Below are positions 1 to 5,106 of a DNA stretch of 5,106 nt, piece after piece. The DNA comes from Oligoflexus sp. Lineage in GTDB: Bacteria; Bdellovibrionota_B; Oligoflexia; Oligoflexales; Oligoflexaceae. The translations under genes were made by a program, and so were the position numbers. The notes beneath the pieces were generated by a model. It saw only the letters and a program-made list of their open reading frames with translations, was not told where the DNA came from and did not search any database. Location: assembly GCA_030151925.1 (NCBI GenBank), contig JASLCY010000525.1:1-5106 (forward strand). Direction: 5' to 3'. The first letter of the stretch is position 1; every line of letters begins with the position of its first letter.

Positions 1-389
1 CGCTCGACCAGGCGCGCGGCCTGCTGCTCGCGCTGCGCCTGATCGAGCGTAAGCCACGAATCGTCGACGGCGTCGGTAATAAGGTAATCGGTGAGGAAGC
101 TGACGAGCGCTTCGGCGGAATGCGCGATCGATTCGCCCAGCGAACGCACGCGGCCTTCGTCATCGACAAAGACGTCCGCGAACTCCTCTTCATCTTCGTC
201 ATTCAATTCGTCGGCCAGGAAACCCGCCTCTTCCTCGTCTTCGGGAAGCGGTTCGATCTTCGCGTGGCCCGCGCCTTCGGAACTATAAGGAGCTTCGTAG
301 CTGCGCTCGATGCTATGGCTGTTCAGTTCAATCGTCGTTTCAAAGGCCTGCATCAGATCTTCAATTGTTATGCCTAGATACGAAATCAT
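1..389 (-). CDS. Acidic protein of unknown function (partial; C-terminus beyond left edge)
   Basis: The minus-strand frame opens at an ATG (389-387) and stays open for 129 codons to the left edge, so the C-terminus is missing. The start is well supported: an AAGGAG Shine-Dalgarno (401-396) lies 6 bases upstream. I do not recognise the family. The protein begins MISYLGITIEDLMQAF, an amphipathic-looking start. Residues 46-78 are extremely acidic (18 of 33 are D/E, including EDEEE at 50-54 and DEDEEE at 64-69). From about 83 to 129 it looks helical and more ordinary (SLGESIAHSAEALVSFL, then LDQAQREQQAARLVE). No signal peptide or membrane segment is visible. It lies 81 bases downstream of the helicase on the same strand and could be co-transcribed, or it may use its own weak promoter (417-445). 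The acidic tract could bind basic proteins or metal ions, but that is inference. The gene is real with good confidence; its function is unknown. Confidence 0.82.
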   Translation of the reverse strand, partial: MISYLGITIEDLMQAFETTIELNSHSIERSYEAPYSSEGAGHAKIEPLPEDEEEAGFLADELNDEDEEEFADVFVDDEGRVRSLGESIAHSAEALVSFLTDYLITDAVDDSWLTLDQAQREQQAARLVE

Positions 390-416
390 TTGGTACTCCT
401 TGGCGGTCCTTTGGTC

Positions 417-445
417 TTGTTACAGGAGCGGATTCAGGCGGTCAA
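417..445 (-). promoter_or_regulatory. Possible promoter for the acidic-protein gene
   Basis: Read on the minus strand, TTGACC (445-440, five of six matches to the -35 consensus) is followed after exactly 17 bases by TAACAA (422-417, a weak -10 box). A start site near 410 would give a leader of about 20 bases with the AAGGAG site in place. The weak -10 makes this tentative. The alternative is read-through from the helicase, since no U-tract terminator is visible in the 390-470 gap. Confidence 0.3.
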
Positions 446-470
446 GCCTCATCATGAAAGGACGGAGGCC

Positions 471-2864
471 TTAGTCGTCATCATGATCGCGGCGAAACCG
501 CGCGTTGCTGAAACAAGGCCTGCAGATCTTGAAGCGGCTGGGTTTGCCCAGGCTGCGCCCGCATTTCTCGCAAATCGTCGGCCAAGCAATTTTGTCCGAT
601 TTATTCGCGCCTTTACCCTGCGAGAGCAGCAGCTCCGAGCGGCGATCGAGGTCCTGGCGATAGGTGATCGTATGCGCCCGCTCCTCTTCGCTCAGCGACA
701 AATGGAGATAAGCGGTCACGAGGCCGCGTTCGAGCTCGCAGGTCTTGAGGTCAACCCGCTCGACCCGGTCGAGGAATTCAAACGCCCGCTCGGGACGGAA
801 ATGCTGCCCTGTATTCACGAAGGAATGGATCAGGTCCTTGAAGAACCAGTAATGCGATTCCTCGTTCAAGCGCAGCGGGAGGCGCGCGAGGAAGAACTTC
901 TGCGAGAGGCTCAGCGGCTGCGTGATCTCATCGGCTTTCTGCAGGTCCTGCAAGGTCTCCTCGAGGCAGACGGCCGCCTCGGACAGCGAAGGGGAAACGT
1001 AGCGTTTGATGCTGTCGTTGTTCGAGCGATAGGTGAACGCCCCGAGGATGTCGACGAGGTTGTCCGTCTTCAGCTCTTCGGCCAGGACGTTGATATGCAG
1101 CATCAGGGGCTCGGCCACCAGCGAGCTGAGGCTCAGCGGCTGCATATCCTTGGCGAGCGCGCGCTCGAGATAGGGGAGGTCGCCCGGGCCGATGACGGCC
1201 GCGACGCCTTCCTCGCCGGTCGCGATGCCGTTCGACATCGCATAGCGGCCCGCGCGTCCAGCGATCTGGAGGAACTGCGAATGCGAGAGGTCGACCACGG
1301 CCTCTCCGTTGTATTTCTGCGTCTCCATGAAGACGACGCGACGGATCGGAAGGTTGAGGCCCATGCCGATCGCATCGGTGGCGATCACGATATCGGTCTC
1401 GCCGGTGCGGAATTTCTCGGTCTCGGCGCGACGGACCTCGGGAGACAGCCCGCCGTAGATCACCGAGGCCTTAAAACCGCCGCGATGCAGGAGCTCTTTG
1501 GTCCGGAGGACCCCATCGCGGCTGAAGGTGATGAGGGCGTCGCCGGGCTGCAGGTTGCGGGTGGATTTCAGGGGTTTGGGTTCGACCCTCAGGCCCGACA
1601 GGCGTTTCTTGAAGACGAAGTCGATCTTCTCGCCGGTCAACGAGGTCAGGCGGCGCAGCACGTCCTCGGACGCGGCGGAGCCGAGCAGGTAGATGGTCTT
1701 CGCGCGTATGCCGAGGATGGCCGCGGTCCAGGATGCGCCGCGATCCGGATCGGCGAGCATCTGGACTTCGTCGATGATCGCGACGTCGAATTCTTTTTCG
1801 TAAGGGCACTTCTCGACCGTCATCGAATAATGGGTCGCCGTTTCCTTGCTGGCGCCGAGGCTCTCTTCGCCGGTCTCGAGCCGCGCTTTCACGCCGGCGC
1901 TCACGAGGCGCTCGTAATTCTCGAGGGCGAGGAGGCGGAGCGGAGCGAGATAGATGCCGGATTTGGCATTCTTCAGCGCTTCCATCGCTTCGTGCGTCTT
2001 CCCTGAGTTGGTCGGGCCCAGGACCGCTACGTGATGGCGTCCGAGCTGATGGGCGCCTTCGAAGACGCTCTCGTAAGAGGAGAAGCGCCTGTCGTTCGCG
2101 ATATAGTAGCCGCGCAGCGAAGCGGTGAGCAGGGTCTCGGTGGACTTCTCCAGGCGCACGAGGCCGGTGAGCTCACCGCTCAAGGCCTTGAGAGCCTGGT
2201 TGAGATGGTGCTCCTGGTTCTTCACGTTCTGCTCGATGCCCGGCTTGGCCTTGTCGTCCGCAGCCGAGAGCTCTTCGCGGAATTTCCGGAGCAGCTCCGC
2301 CGTGTTCACGATGCGCGTCTGGGCTTTGCGGATATGCGGATAGGAACGCCAGAACTCGACCAGCGCGGCATCGATGAGGTTCTGCTTGTCGGCAGGATCC
2401 TTGATCGGACGACCGAGCGATAAGAGTTCGAACAGCGCGTTCACCTTGATGAAGTAGCGCTCGTGCAACTGCTCGAAGGCTTTTTTCACGGTCGCGTTGA
2501 GCAGCGGGAGCGCGCTGTAGAAGGCTCCGTAAAGGCCCAGGAGCCGCGGTTCGTCCGCGAAGAGGGCCGGGATACGCAGGACGCCGCTCTTCTTCTCTTC
2601 CAGAAGCGAGTGGTAGATATCGGCGAACTTCTGATCCTCGACGCGACGTTTGCTGGCCAGGCGCTCGGCTTCTTGTTTGGCGACGCGCTGATTATGGGCT
2701 TTCGTCTGCGCGCGTTCCGCGGACGTCGGTTTGTTCTTTTTCGGTTTTGGGGTGTTCTTATCGTTCCTCTGAACGTTCTTCTCGTCTTTCTTGCGTTCTT
2801 GGCCCCGATGATGGGATTTCTTCTTTTTGGCAGGATTATTCTGACTTTTCGATTCGGCGGGCAT
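471..2864 (-). CDS. SUV3-like DExH-box RNA helicase with C-terminal zinc ribbon
   Basis: ATP-dependent RNA (possibly RNA/DNA) unwinding enzyme, 797 residues, resembling mitochondrial SUV3/SUPV3L1, which feeds structured RNA to a 3'-5' exonuclease. Residues 1-75 form a Lys/Asn/Gln-rich basic tail, probably disordered and nucleic-acid binding. Residues 76-270 are a helical N-terminal domain. The helicase core shows Walker A GPTNSGKT (283-290), motif Ia APLRLLALE (307-315), TGEE (331-334), Walker B/motif II DEVQ (365-368), GSAAS (395-399), motif IV-like ALITFSR (443-449), motif V ATDAIGMGLNLPIRR (495-509) and motif VI QIAGRAGRY (533-541). A helical SUV3-type C-terminal part follows (about 575-740). 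A zinc ribbon closes the protein, with C765, C768, C781 and C784 (CX2C-X12-CX2C), ending in an acidic HDDD. The start ATG has an AAGGAA site 5 bases upstream, and no other Met occurs before residue 294. The gene has its own promoter and leader hairpin. The SUV3-family call is secure; the substrate and nuclease partner are unknown. Confidence 0.93.
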   Translation of the reverse strand: MPAESKSQNNPAKKKKSHHRGQERKKDEKNVQRNDKNTPKPKKNKPTSAERAQTKAHNQRVAKQEAERLASKRRVEDQKFADIYHSLLEEKKSGVLRIPALFADEPRLLGLYGAFYSALPLLNATVKKAFEQLHERYFIKVNALFELLSLGRPIKDPADKQNLIDAALVEFWRSYPHIRKAQTRIVNTAELLRKFREELSAADDKAKPGIEQNVKNQEHHLNQALKALSGELTGLVRLEKSTETLLTASLRGYYIANDRRFSSYESVFEGAHQLGRHHVAVLGPTNSGKTHEAMEALKNAKSGIYLAPLRLLALENYERLVSAGVKARLETGEESLGASKETATHYSMTVEKCPYEKEFDVAIIDEVQMLADPDRGASWTAAILGIRAKTIYLLGSAASEDVLRRLTSLTGEKIDFVFKKRLSGLRVEPKPLKSTRNLQPGDALITFSRDGVLRTKELLHRGGFKASVIYGGLSPEVRRAETEKFRTGETDIVIATDAIGMGLNLPIRRVVFMETQKYNGEAVVDLSHSQFLQIAGRAGRYAMSNGIATGEEGVAAVIGPGDLPYLERALAKDMQPLSLSSLVAEPLMLHINVLAEELKTDNLVDILGAFTYRSNNDSIKRYVSPSLSEAAVCLEETLQDLQKADEITQPLSLSQKFFLARLPLRLNEESHYWFFKDLIHSFVNTGQHFRPERAFEFLDRVERVDLKTCELERGLVTAYLHLSLSEEERAHTITYRQDLDRRSELLLSQGKGANKSDKIAWPTICEKCGRSLGKPSRFKICRPCFSNARFRRDHDDD

Positions 2865-2869
2865 GGACT

Positions 2870-2875
2870 TTCCTT
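2870..2875 (-). promoter_or_regulatory. Ribosome binding site of the helicase gene
   Basis: AAGGAA on the minus strand, 5 bases before the ATG at 2864. It lies just downstream of the leader hairpin (2881-2906), so the hairpin leaves the ribosome site exposed rather than sequestering it. Confidence 0.75.
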
Positions 2876-2880
2876 AACTG

Positions 2881-2906
2881 GATCCGCGCTTCGATTGCGC
2901 TGGATC
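2881..2906 (-). promoter_or_regulatory. Stem-loop at the 5' end of the helicase mRNA
   Basis: A 26-base inverted repeat: arms GATCC-GCGC and GCGC-GGATC pair over 9 base pairs, seven of them G:C, with one bulged A and a 7-base loop (AATCGAA on the mRNA strand). With the -10 box at 2919-2914, transcription should begin near 2907, so this hairpin would sit at the very 5' end of the transcript. No U-tract follows it, so it is not an intrinsic terminator. By analogy with 5'-terminal stem-loops such as that of ompA mRNA, it may protect the message from 5'-end-dependent decay. The pairing is seen directly; the function is inferred. Confidence 0.6.
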
Positions 2907-2913
2907 GGGGCTG

Positions 2914-2942
2914 ATTATAGCGGATAAAGCCGAACACGTCGC
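2914..2942 (-). promoter_or_regulatory. Sigma70-type promoter of the helicase gene
   Basis: On the minus strand a perfect TATAAT -10 box (2919-2914) is preceded, after a 17-base spacer, by GCGACG (2942-2937), which keeps only the central GAC of the TTGACA consensus. The expected start site is about 2907, giving a leader of about 43 bases. A perfect -10 with a poor -35 suggests a promoter helped by an activator or upstream contacts; repeats at 2987-3010 are candidate binding sites. Confidence 0.6.
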
Positions 2943-2986
2943 CGCGAGTTCACTCTCTGTCAGGGTTTTGTGGTCAAAAAGGCTGG

Positions 2987-3010
2987 ATTTGAGCAGAATT
3001 TGAGCAAATT
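2987..3010. repeat. Tandem 9-bp repeat with overlapping palindrome (operator-like)
   Basis: ATTTGAGCA occurs twice (2987-2995 and 2998-3006) with an 11-bp period, about one helical turn. The second copy is embedded in a perfect palindrome, AATTTG-AG-CAAATT (2997-3010). The element lies just beyond the stop of the DUF2752 gene and about 80-100 bp upstream of the predicted helicase start site. This is a typical position for an activator or a cooperative dimeric regulator. It has no U-tract and only a 2-base loop, so it is unlikely to be a terminator. Confidence 0.5.
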
Positions 3011-3037
3011 GGAACGACAAATCGGCTTAGATCACGC

Positions 3038-3424
3038 TTAAAAATGAAAATGATGAAGGTTGCGGGCCAGAAAAATAAGGCCATAGAGGCCAAGGAGAAC
3101 CTGTTTCCAACGTCGGTCAAGTCTCTGCCAGCCCTCCGTGAGCCCCAGGCGCAGCCTATAAAAACGCGTGGGATGGAAAAGATAAAACAGCAGCGCGCCG
3201 AGGCCGAAGGCGACGAGGACGATTCCCAGCGGATGATAAGCCCAGCTCTGCCTGAAGTCGCCGTAAACGAGAGAGATCAGGGAGCGGCCGAGGCCGCAGA
3301 GAGGGCAATCAAGCCCGGTCAGCCACTTCAGGGGACAACGAAGCGGCAGATACCGTTGGGCGAGAGTTATGGCCTCCGCCGCATCATGGGGGAAGGATAG
3401 TCGTGCCGTTGGCATCTTTTTCAC
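3038..3424 (-). CDS. DUF2752 family small membrane protein
   Basis: 128 residues. The signature of DUF2752 is visible at 30-70: CP at 30-31, then a second CPLCGLGRSL (40-49), then the GDF (55-57) and HPLGIVL (64-70) elements, with cysteines C30, C40 and C43. Hydrophobic segments at about 65-83 and 107-120 predict an inner-membrane protein; the segment at 33-54 may be a further partly buried helix. The C-terminus is short and His-rich (LHHFHF). The reading frame starts at GTG (3424), with an alternative ATG three codons later (3415). Either overlaps the end of the DUF4234-like gene, by 41 or 32 bases, and neither has a strong ribosome site, so translational coupling is likely. The family has no established biochemical role. 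Family membership is confident; the exact start is not. Confidence 0.85.
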   Translation of the reverse strand: MKKMPTARLSFPHDAAEAITLAQRYLPLRCPLKWLTGLDCPLCGLGRSLISLVYGDFRQSWAYHPLGIVLVAFGLGALLFYLFHPTRFYRLRLGLTEGWQRLDRRWKQVLLGLYGLIFLARNLHHFHF

Positions 3425-3812
3425 CGAGCATTTGGTTGATCATCGACTGCTGCAGCGCATCGGTGATGACGGAAAAACCAAAGAGGCAGATGATGAGGTG
3501 GACGAGCGGAGCATGCAGTTCGCTCGGCGTCTGGCTCACGCGCTGCAGATCCTGGCTCATGATGTATTCGTGATAGATATGGTAGAGGCCGCAGGTGACG
3601 AAGGTGAGGATCAGCCAACGCCAGAACGAATATTTAGCGAGGCCGAGCAGATAGTTGGTGGCTTCGATTTGCCGGTTTTGCACGACGAAGTTCCAGAGCC
3701 CGCACGTGAAGATGGTCAGCACCAGATCCATGGCCACGCTGCGCACGAAAGCGCGACGGCCGTAATTGATCTTCTCAGGAGTTAAGTACATAGAATAATG
3801 GATCCTTTCCAT
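3384..3812 (-). CDS. DUF4234-like small membrane protein with an internal duplication
   Basis: 142 residues with three hydrophobic segments (about 24-45, 63-82 and 100-118), so probably an integral inner-membrane protein. Two segments are near-copies: LVLTIFTCGLW (30-40) and LILTFVTCGLY (67-77). The T-C-G-L/I-Y/W motif followed by a charged helix is characteristic of DUF4234 proteins, as is the later QQSMINQ (121-127) near the end of the domain. No enzymatic residues are evident. The ATG at 3812 has only a weak GGGA 4 bases upstream. An alternative start at codon 8 (3791) has AAAGGA at an 11-base spacing, so the true N-terminus may be seven residues shorter. It overlaps the DUF2752 gene downstream and is the first gene of that pair. 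Function unknown; the family call is moderately confident. Confidence 0.8.
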   Translation of the reverse strand: MERIHYSMYLTPEKINYGRRAFVRSVAMDLVLTIFTCGLWNFVVQNRQIEATNYLLGLAKYSFWRWLILTFVTCGLYHIYHEYIMSQDLQRVSQTPSELHAPLVHLIICLFGFSVITDALQQSMINQMLGEKDANGTTILPP

Positions 3813-3928
3813 ATGGTCCCGACGAGTTTACTCCATTTGCCCCGAACTGCCTATGGCTAACTATTGCGGGGAGAACACCTTTGCTATAGGTTTGGCTGCT
3901 TTGTTCCCATCCGTCAGCCGAGGCCTCC
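3813..3928. promoter_or_regulatory. Divergent intergenic region with inverted repeats
   Basis: 116 bases separate the leftward membrane-protein pair from the rightward cysteine-rich gene, and both must be transcribed from here. Two inverted repeats are visible: CCCCG (3840-3844) with CGGGG (3867-3871), and CCTATGGC (3850-3857) with GCTATAGG (3883-3890, seven of eight positions matching the reverse complement). They interleave and could bind a regulator controlling both directions. I find no convincing leftward -10/-35 pair. Confidence 0.4.
3864..3890 (+). promoter_or_regulatory. Possible promoter for the cysteine-rich gene
   Basis: An extended -10 element, TGC-TATAGG (TATAGG at 3885-3890), is preceded by TTGCGG (3864-3869) with a short 15-base spacer. 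Initiation near 3897 would leave a leader of about 32 bases containing the GAGG ribosome site. The -10 keeps TATA but lacks the final consensus T, and the spacer is short, so this is tentative. Confidence 0.3.
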
Positions 3929-5106
3929 ATGCACACGACCCACGACGCGCTTTCCCGTCTTCTCCTGCCGGAGGATCCGCTGCTGCGTCCGGTGCTGATA
4001 GGCGGCAATCAATTTCCCGGCATCTGGACCGCGATGATGCCGAAAGGTTTGTTCGAGCTTGAATTCCCCGCCGAACGCCGCGCGAGCTGCATGAACTGCC
4101 CGAAGGCCTGCTACGACGGTTTCCGCTCCGACTATCGCTGCTGCACGTACCATCCGCGCGTGAGCAACTTCCTGCTCGGGCTCGCTACGGAAACGGCCGC
4201 GGGCCGCGGAGCCCTGCAGCGTTTGATCGATCGCGGGATGCTCCTGCCCGAAGGCATGTATTCGACTCCGGGCCAGTGGATCGATTTCCTCGACGATCAG
4301 AAGCACGATGATTTCGGCCGCAGCACGCAGGTGCTCTGCCCCATGCTCGATGAGCAGACGGGCTACTGCGATATCCACGCCTTCCGCAACGCGGTGTGCT
4401 CGACCTTCTTCTGCTTCTCCGATCACGGCAAGGCCGGCGAGGCGTTCTGGGTCCAGGTGCAGACTCTCGGCAGCCAGCTCGAGCTCATCCTCGCGCAATG
4501 GGCGCTCAAAGAGGCCGGTTTCGATCTCGATCGTTATTTCCAGGTCTTCGACAGCCTCGCCGCCCGCATTCACGAAGTCTCCACGCCGGTCGGCTGGACG
4601 CCCGAGGTCGTCAAGGAGCTTTGGGGCGACTGGGCCGGACGCGAAGCGGAGCTTATGCGCGAGACCGCGGCCATCATCGTGCGGGAGCGGGATCATCTCT
4701 GGGAGATCGCGAAGAACGGCCGGATCCGCGAATCGATCCCCTTCGATCGGGCCATGGATACCCTGCTTCCGGAGGACCTCGAGGACGAAGCCCAGGACGA
4801 GGAGCTCACCGAGGAAAGCGCCGAGCACATGCGGCCCGAGGAAACGTGGGCCGAAGCGCTCGAAGCGCACGCGAGGCTGTGGCGCCGGCCCGAAGGCAGG
4901 ATGCGCCTCAGCCCCAATGCCTCGTTCCGAGCGAACGAAAGACGTTCGACGGAAGAGAAGTATTACGCGGATAAGGATTATTTCATCGAATACCGCTTCC
5001 AGCCCGCGCAAGCCCCCGAATGGACGCTGGCGATCTCCGCCCTCGAAAAGGAGCTCGTCGAGCTCTTCCGCGAACCCCAGACGCTGGACGACGCGCTCCA
5101 AAACGA
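3929..5106 (+). CDS. Cysteine-rich protein resembling YkgJ/CxxCxxCC metal-binding family (partial at right edge)
   Basis: The plus-strand frame is open from ATG (3929) through 392 codons to the right edge, so the C-terminus is missing. GAGG (3920-3923) sits 5 bases upstream, and a stop at 3887 in the same frame with no earlier start codon fixes this start. Nine cysteines cluster in residues 54-162: C54, C57, C61, C71, C72, C137, C147, C157 and C162. The layout CMNCPKAC...RCC, then LCPMLDEQTGYCDIH, then RNAVCSTFFC resembles the CxxCxxCC proteins (YkgJ, and the cysteine region of FliB-type lysine methylases), which are proposed to chelate Zn or Fe. After about 165 the protein is helical and has no cysteines. 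Residues 282-305 form an acidic segment (EDLEDEAQDEELTEE), followed by a charged C-terminal part. No signal peptide or membrane helix is seen, so it is probably cytoplasmic. Gene confidence is high; the family call is moderate and the function unknown. Confidence 0.85.
   Translation, partial: MHTTHDALSRLLLPEDPLLRPVLIGGNQFPGIWTAMMPKGLFELEFPAERRASCMNCPKACYDGFRSDYRCCTYHPRVSNFLLGLATETAAGRGALQRLIDRGMLLPEGMYSTPGQWIDFLDDQKHDDFGRSTQVLCPMLDEQTGYCDIHAFRNAVCSTFFCFSDHGKAGEAFWVQVQTLGSQLELILAQWALKEAGFDLDRYFQVFDSLAARIHEVSTPVGWTPEVVKELWGDWAGREAELMRETAAIIVRERDHLWEIAKNGRIRESIPFDRAMDTLLPEDLEDEAQDEELTEESAEHMRPEETWAEALEAHARLWRRPEGRMRLSPNASFRANERRSTEEKYYADKDYFIEYRFQPAQAPEWTLAISALEKELVELFREPQTLDDALQN

Noticed and set aside
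91..377. Plus-strand open frames of 65 and 85 codons opposite the acidic protein
   Set aside because: One is mostly serine and is simply the complement of the Asp/Glu-rich tract. Neither has a ribosome site, while the minus-strand gene has an excellent AAGGAG.
446..470. Possible terminator hairpin after the helicase stop (GCCTC / GAGGC)
   Set aside because: The stem is only 5 bp with a loop of about 14 bases, there is no U-tract, and it abuts a candidate -35 box. I see no supported intrinsic terminator here.
390..2006. 538-codon plus-strand open frame opposite the helicase
   Set aside because: It lies wholly antisense to a helicase gene with intact conserved motifs. Its translation is a low-information Ala/Arg/Glu/Leu mix and it matches no family I know. 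Long antisense frames are expected from strong third-position G/C bias.
2963..3037. Intrinsic terminator between the DUF2752 and helicase genes
   Set aside because: A TTTTT run on the minus strand follows the repeats, but the AATTTG-N2-CAAATT palindrome cannot form a normal RNA hairpin (2-base loop) and is A/T-rich, so termination is not supported.
3044..3400. 118-codon plus-strand open frame opposite the DUF2752 gene
   Set aside because: It is antisense to a recognised family member with intact motifs, and its translation shows no domain or membrane pattern.
3914..5101. 395-codon minus-strand open frame opposite the cysteine-rich gene
   Set aside because: The plus strand has the better gene: a ribosome site 5 bases before the ATG, a stop just upstream fixing the start, and conserved cysteine motifs. 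The minus-strand translation is compositionally biased and has no recognisable domain.

Overview
The window looks like a stretch of a moderately GC-rich Gram-negative bacterial chromosome. It has Shine-Dalgarno sites of the AAGGAG/GAGG type, one sigma70-like -10 box, strong G/C preference at third codon positions, and no mobile elements, CRISPR arrays, tRNAs or rRNAs. A bacterial SUV3-type RNA helicase is best known from alphaproteobacteria, and small DUF2752/DUF4234-type membrane proteins occur in several Gram-negative phyla. The sequence alone does not settle the phylum; a proteobacterial or Bdellovibrionota/myxobacterial-type lineage is a guess.

Layout: four genes on the minus strand read right to left, and one gene on the plus strand reads off the right edge. 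From the divergent intergenic region (3813-3928), two small membrane-protein genes with overlapping reading frames run leftward: a DUF4234-like protein (3384-3812) and a DUF2752 protein (3038-3424). A 173-base gap follows. It holds a tandem/palindromic operator-like element, a promoter with a perfect TATAAT -10 box, and a strong hairpin at the predicted 5' end of the next transcript. That transcript encodes the main gene of the window, a 797-residue SUV3-like DExH RNA helicase (471-2864). It has a very basic N-terminal tail and a C-terminal four-cysteine zinc ribbon. After 81 bases comes an uncharacterised, strongly acidic protein (start at 389) that leaves the window on the left.

On the plus strand, from 3929 to the right edge, lies a cysteine-rich protein resembling the YkgJ/CxxCxxCC metal-binding family.

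No pathway obviously joins all five genes. The most interesting part is the helicase unit: an RNA-remodelling helicase whose own mRNA is predicted to start with a stable stem-loop, preceded by operator-like repeats and followed by an acidic protein. Long antisense reading frames opposite the helicase and opposite the cysteine-rich gene are composition shadows and were not called.
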